The notes beneath the pieces were generated by a model. It was not told where the DNA came from. It worked only from the letters and a program-made list of their open reading frames with translations, and searched no databases. From Pseudomonas kairouanensis (lineage in GTDB: Bacteria > Pseudomonadota > Gammaproteobacteria > Pseudomonadales > Pseudomonadaceae), in the NCBI RefSeq assembly GCF_004682055.1, contig NZ_QUZU01000056.1, positions 1 to 36,732 of the forward strand: a stretch of 36,732 nt of DNA, written 5' to 3'. Within the stretch, counting starts at the first letter, position 1. Every line of letters starts with the position of its first letter. Made by a program: the position numbers and the translations under genes. Below, piece after piece: positions 24,452 to 32,100 of the stretch.

Positions 24452-24475
24452 AAAGGGCTCCCGAAGGAGCCCTTT
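24452..24475 (-). terminator. Terminator after purA
   Basis: A perfect 10-base stem AAAGGGCTCC/GGAGCCCTTT with a CGAA loop lies 22 bases past the purA stop. T-rich sequence follows on both strands, so it separates purA from the chemoreceptor gene. Confidence 0.85.
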
Positions 24476-24496
24476 GCTTTTTACATCAACAGCTTA

Positions 24497-25786
24497 TTAC
24501 GCGAACGGGTGACGCAGAACGATGGTTTCGTTGCGGTCAGGGCCCGTCGAAATAATGTCGATTGGCGCGCCGATCAGTGCTTCTACACGCTTGATGTAAG
24601 CGCGGGCGTTAGCTGGCAGCTCTTCCAGGGTCTTGGCGCCCACGGTCGATTCGGTCCAGCCCGGCACTTCTTCGTACACAGGCTGCAGGCCTACGTAGCT
24701 GTCAGCGTCGGTCGGGGCAACATCATTACCGTTTGCGTCTTTGTAGCCGATGCAGATATTGATGGTTTCCAGACCGTCGAGTACGTCCAGCTTGGTCAGG
24801 CAGATGCCCGAGATGCTGTTCACATCGATAGCGCGACGCAGGATAACGGCGTCGAACCAGCCGCAACGACGGGCACGGCCAGTGGTGGCGCCGAACTCGT
24901 GGCCTTGCTTGGCCAGGTGAGCGCCGACTTCGTCGAACAGCTCAGTCGGGAACGGGCCCGAACCTACGCGAGTGGTGTAGGCCTTGGTGATGCCCAGGAT
25001 GTAGTCCAGGAACATCGGGCCAACGCCGGAACCGGTTGCAACGCCGCCAGCGGTGGTGTTGGAACTGGTCACGTACGGGTAGGTGCCGTGGTCGATGTCC
25101 AGCAGGGAGCCTTGGGCGCCTTCGAACATGATGTCCTTGCCAGCGCGACGCAGGTCGTGCAGCTCGGCGGTCACATCCAGCATCAGCGGCTTGAGCAGCT
25201 CAGCGTATTCCTTGCACTCAGCCAGGGTCTTTTCGAACTCGATGGCCGGCTCTTTGTAGTAACCCACCAGCATGAAGTTGTGGTAATCCACCAGTTCACG
25301 CAGCTTGTCTTCAAAGCGCGGCATGTTGAGCAGGTCGCCCACACGCAGGCCACGGCGTGCAACCTTGTCTTCGTAGGCCGGGCCGATGCCGCGACCGGTG
25401 GTGCCGATCTTCAGCTCGCCACGGGCCTTTTCACGGGCTTGGTCCAGCGCGACGTGGAAGGACAGGATCAGCGGGCAGGACGGGCTGATGCGCAGGCGCT
25501 CACGCACCGGTACACCTTTCTCTTCCAGCTTGACGATCTCGCGCAGCAGGGCGTCAGGTGCAACCACTACGCCGTTGCCGATCAGGCACTGCACGCCTTC
25601 GCGCAGCACGCCCGATGGGATCAGGTGCAAGACGGTTTTTTCGCCATCGATCACCAGGGTGTGGCCAGCGTTGTGGCCACCTTGGTAGCGCACTACGGCA
25701 GCGGCATGTTCGGTCAGCAGATCAACGATCTTGCCTTTGCCCTCATCACCCCATTGGGTGCCCAGGACTACGACATTCTTACCCAT
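24497..25786 (-). CDS. purA: Adenylosuccinate synthetase, 429 aa
   Basis: PurA makes adenylosuccinate from IMP, aspartate and GTP, the first committed step to AMP. The N-terminus MGKNVVVLGTQWGDEGKGK contains the GTP-binding loop GDEGKGK (residues 13-19). IMP-site segments TGRGIGPAYEDK and TTGRARRCGWFDAV are also present, and the length is standard. I chose ATG 25786 because this is the universal family start; an earlier codon adds five residues without a reason. It lies 54 bases after hisZ and is likely co-transcribed. The purA position downstream of hflKC is conserved with E. coli. Confidence 0.99.
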   Translation of the reverse strand: MGKNVVVLGTQWGDEGKGKIVDLLTEHAAAVVRYQGGHNAGHTLVIDGEKTVLHLIPSGVLREGVQCLIGNGVVVAPDALLREIVKLEEKGVPVRERLRISPSCPLILSFHVALDQAREKARGELKIGTTGRGIGPAYEDKVARRGLRVGDLLNMPRFEDKLRELVDYHNFMLVGYYKEPAIEFEKTLAECKEYAELLKPLMLDVTAELHDLRRAGKDIMFEGAQGSLLDIDHGTYPYVTSSNTTAGGVATGSGVGPMFLDYILGITKAYTTRVGSGPFPTELFDEVGAHLAKQGHEFGATTGRARRCGWFDAVILRRAIDVNSISGICLTKLDVLDGLETINICIGYKDANGNDVAPTDADSYVGLQPVYEEVPGWTESTVGAKTLEELPANARAYIKRVEALIGAPIDIISTGPDRNETIVLRHPFA

Positions 25787-25840
25787 AACACTTGTCCTCA
25801 TTCGCGCAAACTTGGTGCCGGCGATGGCCGGCAGGAAAAC

Positions 25841-27028
25841 TCAAGAAGCCAGTGGCGATACTTGCCAAAGCCCGTTCTGCAGAATCAATTGCTGGTCGCA
25901 GTCCGCTTCACGGGCGGCGGCCAATGGCTGCCCAGGCAAGGCCTGGACGACACGCTGACCCTCACTGCGCAACTGGCAAACCTGCTGCCAGAGTGCTGCG
26001 TCCGTACTGTCGGGCATCCAGATGCCACCAGACGGCAGCTCGACCTCAGCACGCCCCAGGGTCACCAGGGTTTTCAAATCGGTGGAAAAGCCGGTGGCCG
26101 GACGCGCACGACCGAAGTCGGCGCCGATATCGTCATAACGACCGCCTTGGGCGATGGCCTGGCCAACACCCGGTACAAACACCGCGAACACCACACCGGT
26201 GTGGTAGTGGTAACCGCGCAACTCACCCAGGTCGAAATACAGCGGCAACTCCGGGAACCGCGCCGACAACTGCTCGGCAATCGCCAGTACATCGTCCAGT
26301 GCCGCCAATACCGGGGCCGGCGCATTCGCCAGGCGCTCACGCGCTGCCGCCAGCACTTCACGGCCGCCACACAGGTTTACCAGGGCACGCAGCATGCCGG
26401 CCAGGTCCGCAGGCACGCCTTCGGTCAGGGCGATCACTTCATCGATCGCCTTGCGCTGCAGGGCATCGAACAACTGTTGCTCTACTTCACCGGACAAACC
26501 GGCCGCACGGGCCAGGCCACGGTAAATACCGACGTGGCCCAGGTCCATGTGGACATCGGGTACGTCAGCCAGTTGCAGCATGGCCAGCATCAAGCTGATC
26601 ACTTCAACGTCGCTGCTCGGGCTGGCATCGCCGTACAACTCGGCGCCCAACTGGATCGGGCTGCGCGAAGACGACAACGCACGCGGCTGTGCATGCAGCA
26701 CGCTGCCGGCGTAGCACAAGCGGCTCGGGCCTTCACGGCGCAAGGTGTGCGCATCGATGCGCGCCACTTGCGGCGTGATGTCGGCACGGAAACCCATTTG
26801 CCGGCCCGATTGCGGGTCGATGACCTTGAAGGTGCGCAGATCCAGGTCCTGGCCCGCGCCGGTCAGCAGGGATTCCAGGTACTCGATATGGGGGGTCACG
26901 ACAAACTCGTAACCCCAGCTCTGGAACAGATCCAACACCTGGCGACGCGCTACTTCAATGCGCGCAGCTTCTGGTGGCAGTACTTCTTCGATGCCATCTG
27001 GCAGCAGCCAGCGGTCTACCGTTGCCAT
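25841..27028 (-). CDS. hisZ: ATP phosphoribosyltransferase regulatory subunit HisZ, 395 aa
   Basis: HisZ is a catalytically inactive paralogue of histidyl-tRNA synthetase. It complexes with the short form of HisG and is needed for the first step of histidine synthesis and its feedback control. The start MATVDRWLLPDGIEEVLPPEA and class II synthetase-like segments (GFRADITPQVARIDAH, PIQLGAELYGD, AQGGRYDDI) are family-typical. The C-terminal anticodon-binding domain of HisRS is absent. ATG 27028 follows a purine-rich AAGGGG. HisG is not nearby, the usual arrangement in pseudomonads. It is preceded by a 293-base gap containing the hflC terminator; the rest of that gap holds nothing I can name, but a hisZ promoter must lie there. 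Confidence 0.96.
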   Translation of the reverse strand: MATVDRWLLPDGIEEVLPPEAARIEVARRQVLDLFQSWGYEFVVTPHIEYLESLLTGAGQDLDLRTFKVIDPQSGRQMGFRADITPQVARIDAHTLRREGPSRLCYAGSVLHAQPRALSSSRSPIQLGAELYGDASPSSDVEVISLMLAMLQLADVPDVHMDLGHVGIYRGLARAAGLSGEVEQQLFDALQRKAIDEVIALTEGVPADLAGMLRALVNLCGGREVLAAARERLANAPAPVLAALDDVLAIAEQLSARFPELPLYFDLGELRGYHYHTGVVFAVFVPGVGQAIAQGGRYDDIGADFGRARPATGFSTDLKTLVTLGRAEVELPSGGIWMPDSTDAALWQQVCQLRSEGQRVVQALPGQPLAAAREADCDQQLILQNGLWQVSPLAS

Positions 27029-27207
27029 TACGCCATTCCCCTTTGATCCGGGCGGCCAGCCCTCGGCCGAGCCTTGAGTGAAGCAGAAAACGCCCGCCCC
27101 TTGCATAAACCACGCGCAAGAGCGACGTGACGAACGACCTGTAACCGGCCTCGTCGGGCACTTTCCTCGAAAAACCTGTCACGCCTGCCGAATCAAACAT
27201 GCAGACG

Positions 27208-27232
27208 CAAAAAAGCCGGGAATTTCCCGGCT
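27208..27232 (-). terminator. Terminator after hflC
   Basis: On the minus strand AGCCGGG-AAATT-CCCGGCT is followed directly by TTTTTT, 90 bases past the hflC stop. It ends the hfq-hfl transcript before hisZ-purA. Confidence 0.9.
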
Positions 27233-27321
27233 GCCGCATCATACACCCGTTTTCTGAAAGGATCACCCCGCCAGGCGTTTTAGCCGCCCGACGGAGTGCG
27301 TCCTACACAGTGACGAGCTGA

Positions 27322-28188
27322 TTACTTGGCTTTTTCCAGGTAGCGGAAGAAATCGCTACTTGGGTCCAGCACCATGACGTCGGTTTTGTTCGCGAAGCTT
27401 TCACGGTAGGCACGCAGGCTACGGTAGAACGCGTAGAACTCCTGGTCCTGGCCGTAAGCCTTGGCGTAGATCGCCGCAGCCTGGGCATCACCGTCACCAC
27501 GGGCCTCTTCAGACTCGCGATAGGCCTCTGCCAGCAGTACACGGCGCTGACGGTCGGCATCCGCACGGATACCTTCAGCCAACTCGTTACCCTTGGCGCG
27601 ATGCTCACGCGCTTCACGCTCACGCTCGGTGCTCATACGCTCGAACACGCTGCGGTTCACTTCTTTAGGCAGGTCGATGGCCTTGACCCGAACATCGATC
27701 ACTTCGATGCCCAGCTCTTTTTCCGCCATGGTGTTCAACGAACGCGTGATGTCAGCCATCAGCGCGTCACGCTCACCGGATACCACCTCGTGCAGGGTGC
27801 GCTTACCAAACTGGTCACGCAGGCCCGACTCCAGACGGCGCGACAAGCGTTCGTCGGCAATCTGCTTGAGGCCGGACGTGGCGGTGTAGAAGCGCTCGGC
27901 ATCCTTGACGCGCCACTTGGCGTAGGCGTCAACCATCACGGCTTTCTTTTCCAGGGTCAGGAAGCGTTGCGTCGGTGCATCCAGGGTCATCAGGCGGCCG
28001 TCGAACTTGCGCACCTGGTTGACGTAGGGGACCTTCACATGCAAACCCGGCTGGACATCCGCCTGCACCACACGACCGAATTGCAGCAACACCGCGCGCT
28101 CGGTCTGAGACACGATGTAGAAGCAGTTCCAGGCAGCGATGACAACGACGACACCCACAATCAGGGCTGTCAGCGATTTATTGCTCAT
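27322..28188 (-). CDS. hflC: HflC, SPFH-family modulator of FtsH, 288 aa
   Basis: HflC with HflK forms the large inner-membrane ring complex that surrounds and regulates the FtsH protease. One N-terminal membrane anchor (about 5-25) is followed by the SPFH/band-7 domain starting at YIVSQTERAVLLQFG. A long charged coiled region (about 190-250) and a short C-terminal part complete it. The ATG at 28188 overlaps the hflK stop (TGATG) and is preceded by GGAGAG. Length is family-typical. Confidence 0.98.
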   Translation of the reverse strand: MSNKSLTALIVGVVVVIAAWNCFYIVSQTERAVLLQFGRVVQADVQPGLHVKVPYVNQVRKFDGRLMTLDAPTQRFLTLEKKAVMVDAYAKWRVKDAERFYTATSGLKQIADERLSRRLESGLRDQFGKRTLHEVVSGERDALMADITRSLNTMAEKELGIEVIDVRVKAIDLPKEVNRSVFERMSTEREREAREHRAKGNELAEGIRADADRQRRVLLAEAYRESEEARGDGDAQAAAIYAKAYGQDQEFYAFYRSLRAYRESFANKTDVMVLDPSSDFFRYLEKAK

Positions 28189-29363
28189 CAACGACTCTCC
28201 CTGGTACGTGTTTGCTGTTGCAGCAAGTCAGCGGCCGCACGGGCGCTCGCTTCGTTGGCAGCGGCATTCGAACTGCTGGACGGCGCGCTGGAACCGCTAC
28301 GACCACCTTCGATCATCTTGTCCAGCGGCAGGTACAGCAGGTTGTTCTGCCCACCTTTGCTGCCGGTTACGAGCACCTTGCTGGTGTTGCTGAAGACTTC
28401 CTGCATGGTGTCCAGGTACAGACGCTCACGGGTCACTTCAGGGGCCTTGCGGTACTCGGCGACCAGCTTGGTGAAGCGATCGGCCTCACCCTTGGCACGG
28501 GAGACCACTTCGTCACGGTAACCGTTGGCATCCTCAAGGATACGCTGGGCCTGACCGCGGGCTTCCGGCACCACGCCGTTGGCGTAGGTTTCCGCCTGGT
28601 TGCGCGAACGCTGCTCGTCTTCACGGGCGCGGATCACGTCATCGAAGGCTTCCTGCACTTCACGCGGTGCCGCTGCGCTCTGTACGTTCACCTGGGTCAC
28701 GGTGATACCGGTGCGATAGGTATCGAGGAACCGTTGCAGGCGCTCCTTGATTTCGCTGGCCATCAATTCACGACCTTCGGTCAACACCTGGTCCATGGCG
28801 GTGGAACCCACCACATGGCGCAGGGCGCTTTCGGTTGCGTGTTGCAGGCTGATTTCCGGCTGATCAACGTTCAGCACGAAGTCCTGCAGGTTGCTGATCT
28901 TGTACTGCACGGTCAGCGGCACTTCGACGATGTTCTCGTCTTCGGTCAGCATCTGGCCCTGCTTGGTGTAGGCACGCTCACGCGTGACGTTTTCCATGTA
29001 CTTCTTGTCGATCGGCGGGAAGTAGATATTCAGGCCAGGACCGACAGTCTCGTAGTACTTGCCGAAGCGCAGCACCACGGCTTGCTCCTGCTCGTCCACC
29101 ACATAGACCGCGCTGTACAGCCAAACGGCCGCCAGCACGACAAGCCCCAGGCCCAGCAGGCCATAGCCGCCGCCCTTGCTTGTGCGACCGCCGTCGTCAC
29201 CACCACGTTTTTTCCCACCACCGAACAACCCATTCAGGCTTTCCTGCAGCTTTCGGAAGGCCTCGTCGAGATCTGGTGGCCCCTTGCGGTCGCCATTATT
29301 GCGGCGTTTACCACCCCAAGGATCCTGATTATTCGAGTTGCCACCCGGCTCATTCCAAGCCAT
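28188..29363 (-). CDS. hflK: HflK, SPFH-family modulator of FtsH, 391 aa
   Basis: HflK is the partner of HflC in the FtsH-regulating complex. A glycine/asparagine-rich cytoplasmic N-terminus (MAWNEPGGNS) precedes one membrane segment (about 67-88). The SPFH domain (YVVDEQEQAVVLRFG onward), a coiled region and a serine/alanine-rich C-terminal tail follow. ATG 29363 follows GGAGAG; the open frame continues upstream but without family resemblance. It is 96 bases downstream of hflX and overlaps hflC. Confidence 0.98.
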   Translation of the reverse strand: MAWNEPGGNSNNQDPWGGKRRNNGDRKGPPDLDEAFRKLQESLNGLFGGGKKRGGDDGGRTSKGGGYGLLGLGLVVLAAVWLYSAVYVVDEQEQAVVLRFGKYYETVGPGLNIYFPPIDKKYMENVTRERAYTKQGQMLTEDENIVEVPLTVQYKISNLQDFVLNVDQPEISLQHATESALRHVVGSTAMDQVLTEGRELMASEIKERLQRFLDTYRTGITVTQVNVQSAAAPREVQEAFDDVIRAREDEQRSRNQAETYANGVVPEARGQAQRILEDANGYRDEVVSRAKGEADRFTKLVAEYRKAPEVTRERLYLDTMQEVFSNTSKVLVTGSKGGQNNLLYLPLDKMIEGGRSGSSAPSSSSNAAANEASARAAADLLQQQTRTRESR

Positions 29364-29459
29364 AGCGCTCTCCATCTGATAAAGCAAAGACGCACCCACG
29401 GCGCGCCGACCAATGCTACAGAATGCCTGCTACGGCGGCACAACCGCTTTCGGAGGCTT

Positions 29460-30761
29460 TTATTGCAAAGTGTGTTGTTCGATGAACTCTGTCGGTACAA
29501 CACCTTCACGGCTAACCAGCCGATTCAGCTCCGCGCGTGGCAATCGAACGGCCAGCAAGCTGACACCTTCTTCGTCGTGTTCTTCTTTCTGTACCGCGCC
29601 CAACTCGAAAAACTGTGCACGCAGTCGAGCAAAACGCTGGGGCAAGCGCAAGGTGCCGACGAACAAATCGCTGCCAAGCAACTCGGCAATGGCTTGTTCA
29701 AGCAACTCCAAACCACTGCCATCACGCGCTGACAGCCATACCCGCTGGGGTTTGCCGTTCTCGTCACGCTGGATTTGTGGCTCAACGCCTTCAAGCAAAT
29801 CGAGTTTGTTATAGACCTCAAGGATCGGCAAGTCCTGGGCACCAATCTCGCCCAACACCAGCATCACCTGTTCAATCTGCAACATGCGATCCGGTTCAGC
29901 CGCATCGATCACGTGCAACAGCAGGTCGGAATTGCTCGACTCTTCGAGCGTAGACCGAAATGCCTCGACCAGCTTGTGGGGCAAGTGGCGAATGAAACCC
30001 ACCGTGTCGGCCAGGACGATCGGCCCCAGGTCGGCCAGGTCCAGGCGCCGCAAGGTCGGATCGAGGGTAGCGAACAATTGGTCGGCCGCGTACACGTCGG
30101 ATTTGGTCACGTTATTGAACAACGTGGACTTGCCGGCGTTGGTATAGCCCACCAGGGACACGGTAGGGATATCCGCGCGGGAGCGGCCACGCCGCGATTG
30201 CTCGCGTTGGCTGCGGACTTTTTCGAGGCGCCCCTTGATCTGGCGCAGGCGAACCCGCAGCAGGCGCCGGTCGGTTTCGAGCTGGGTTTCACCCGGGCCG
30301 CGCATGCCGATACCACCACCTTGACGCTCAAGGTGAGTCCAGCCACGAACCAGGCGGGTGCTCATGTGGTCAAGCTGGGCCAGTTCAACCTGGAGCTTGC
30401 CTTCATGGGTACGGGCGCGTTGGGCGAAAATATCGAGGATCAGGCCCGTACGGTCGATCACGCGACACTCGAAGACACGTTCGAGGTTGCGCTCCTGACT
30501 GGGCGTAAGGACGTGATTGAAGATCACCAGATCGGCTTCTTCGGCGTGGACCAGGTCGCGAAGTTCCTCGACCTTGCCGCTGCCGATCAGGAATTTGGCG
30601 GTTGGCCGATGACGCGGCACGTTAAAAAACGCAACGGTCTCGGCGCCGGCCGAATTTGCCAACTCCTGAAACTCCTGCGGATCTTCGCGCGCCTCAGGGT
30701 CCTGTCCATCCAAGTGAACGAGGATTACCCGCTCACCACCACCGTGGCGCTCAAAGAACAA
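29460..30761 (-). CDS. hflX: GTPase HflX, 433 aa, TTG start
   Basis: HflX is a ribosome-associated GTPase that splits stalled or heat-damaged 70S ribosomes. The HflX N-terminal domain (about 20-125) and a helical linker with GGGIGMRGPGETQLE are followed by the G domain. G1 is GYTNAGKS at 205-212, G3 is DTVGF at 252-256 and G4 is NKLD at 318-321. A C-terminal domain ends the protein. The start is TTG 30761 (MFFERHGGGERV), preceded by AGGAG; no ATG or GTG with family alignment exists. It follows hfq by 12 bases. The weak start codon may hold its level below that of Hfq. Confidence 0.97.
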   Translation of the reverse strand: MFFERHGGGERVILVHLDGQDPEAREDPQEFQELANSAGAETVAFFNVPRHRPTAKFLIGSGKVEELRDLVHAEEADLVIFNHVLTPSQERNLERVFECRVIDRTGLILDIFAQRARTHEGKLQVELAQLDHMSTRLVRGWTHLERQGGGIGMRGPGETQLETDRRLLRVRLRQIKGRLEKVRSQREQSRRGRSRADIPTVSLVGYTNAGKSTLFNNVTKSDVYAADQLFATLDPTLRRLDLADLGPIVLADTVGFIRHLPHKLVEAFRSTLEESSNSDLLLHVIDAAEPDRMLQIEQVMLVLGEIGAQDLPILEVYNKLDLLEGVEPQIQRDENGKPQRVWLSARDGSGLELLEQAIAELLGSDLFVGTLRLPQRFARLRAQFFELGAVQKEEHDEEGVSLLAVRLPRAELNRLVSREGVVPTEFIEQHTLQ

Positions 30762-30773
30762 AGGAGACTCCTA

Positions 30774-31034
30774 TCAGGCGTTACCTGGCTCAGCGTCACC
30801 CACTTCGTCACCGGCTGCGCTAGGCAGACGAATCGGACGAACTGGAACCACTGTCGAGATAGCGTGCTTGTAAACCATCTGGCTGACGGTGTTTTTCAGC
30901 AGGATCACGAACTGGTCGAACGACTCGATCGTGCCTTGCAGCTTGATACCGTTGACCAGGTAGATGGAAACCCCCACTTTCTCTTTACGTAAAGTATTCA
31001 AGTAAGGGTCTTGTAGCGAATGCCCTTTTGACAT
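30774..31034 (-). CDS. hfq: RNA chaperone Hfq, 86 aa
   Basis: Hfq is a hexameric Sm-like protein that pairs small RNAs with mRNAs and, in Pseudomonas, works with Crc in catabolite repression. Sm1 and Sm2 are intact. The RNA-contact residues are visible: Gln8, Phe42 and the YKH motif (Tyr55, Lys56, His57) on the proximal face, and Tyr25 on the distal face. The C-terminal tail is short (about 20 residues), as usual in Pseudomonas. AAGGAG precedes the ATG at 31034. It lies 94 bases after miaA and 12 before hflX. Confidence 0.99.
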   Translation of the reverse strand: MSKGHSLQDPYLNTLRKEKVGVSIYLVNGIKLQGTIESFDQFVILLKNTVSQMVYKHAISTVVPVRPIRLPSAAGDEVGDAEPGNA

Positions 31035-31128
31035 GTGCCGCACTCCTTTAAGGATCAATAATAAAAAATCGGAAAATAGATAGCTTATGGCCGTCACACC
31101 CCCAAGGATAGACGGCAATTGCAAGGAC

Positions 31129-32100
31129 TCAGCTCAATATGGAGACCGTTCCCAAGTATTTCAAGGCGCGTGACAGATTGTCGCTGTCCAGGCTGTCCAG
31201 CCAGTGCAAATCGCTCCAGCTGCGCAACCAGGTGAACTGGCGTTTCGCCAATTGGCGCGTGGCGATGATGCCGCGCTCCTGCATCTCGACTGACGTCAGC
31301 TTGCCATCCAGGTGATCCCAGACTTGGCGATAGCCTACAGCGCGTATCGAAGGTAACCCTGGATGCAGGTCACCTCTGGAACGCAGAGCTACGACCTCGT
31401 CCACAAACCCCTGTTCCAACATAATTGTGAATCTTTGTGCAATTCGCTCGTGCAGCACCTGGCGATTTGCCGGAGCAATGGCCAGATTCGCCACAGTATA
31501 GGGCAATTGTGACTGGCCCGATGCGCCTGCGTCGGCACTTTGCGCAGTTTGTTTGAGTCGATGCTCGGTCATGGTCTGGCCGCTCACACGCCAGACTTCC
31601 AAGGCGCGGGTGAGGCGCTGGGGGTCATTGGGGTGAATGCGCGCGGCCGACACCGGGTCCACGGCCGCCAACTGATCGTGCAGGGCTTGCCAGCCAAGGC
31701 GTGCAGCCTCTTGCTCAAGCTCGGCGCGCACCTGGGCATCGGCCGGCGGCATATCCGCCAGGCCTTCCTGCAAAGCCTTGTAGTAGAGCATCGTGCCGCC
31801 CACCAGCAACGGAATATTGCCCCGCGCGGTGATCTCGGCCATGGCGGCCAGGGCATCGGTACGGAAATCGGCCGCCGAATAGCTTTCGGACGGGTCGATG
31901 ATGTCGATCAGCTTATGCGGATACTCGGCCAGCAGTTCTTTGGAGGGCTTGGCCGTGCCGATGTCCATGTCCCGGTAAACCAGCGCAGAGTCGACACTGA
32001 TCAGCTCACAAGGCAGTACCTTGGTGAGTTCGATGGCCAGGTCGGTCTTGCCGGCGGCCGTGGGGCCCATCAGGAAGATCGCGGGGGGCAAGGCACTCAT
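31129..32100 (-). CDS. miaA: tRNA dimethylallyltransferase MiaA, 323 aa
   Basis: MiaA transfers a dimethylallyl group to N6 of A37 in tRNAs reading UNN codons. The P-loop GPTAAGKT (12-19) and the segment SVDSALVYRDMDIGTAKP are typical, with the catalytic Asp/Ser region early and a tRNA-binding C-terminal half. ATG 32100 overlaps the mutL stop (TGATG), implying coupled translation; upstream in-frame codons belong to mutL sequence. Length is normal. Confidence 0.98.
   Translation of the reverse strand: MSALPPAIFLMGPTAAGKTDLAIELTKVLPCELISVDSALVYRDMDIGTAKPSKELLAEYPHKLIDIIDPSESYSAADFRTDALAAMAEITARGNIPLLVGGTMLYYKALQEGLADMPPADAQVRAELEQEAARLGWQALHDQLAAVDPVSAARIHPNDPQRLTRALEVWRVSGQTMTEHRLKQTAQSADAGASGQSQLPYTVANLAIAPANRQVLHERIAQRFTIMLEQGFVDEVVALRSRGDLHPGLPSIRAVGYRQVWDHLDGKLTSVEMQERGIIATRQLAKRQFTWLRSWSDLHWLDSLDSDNLSRALKYLGTVSILS

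Noticed and set aside
24122..27046. An open frame of about 970 codons on the plus strand over the chemoreceptor, purA and hisZ
   Set aside because: It spans three genes and their gaps on the opposite strand and shows no recognisable domain. The long stretch without stops is explained by GC-rich codon use.
27029..27207. Possible small gene or RNA in the gap before hisZ
   Set aside because: No frame with a ribosome binding site, no tRNA-like fold and no clear promoter boxes were found; only the hflC terminator further on can be supported.
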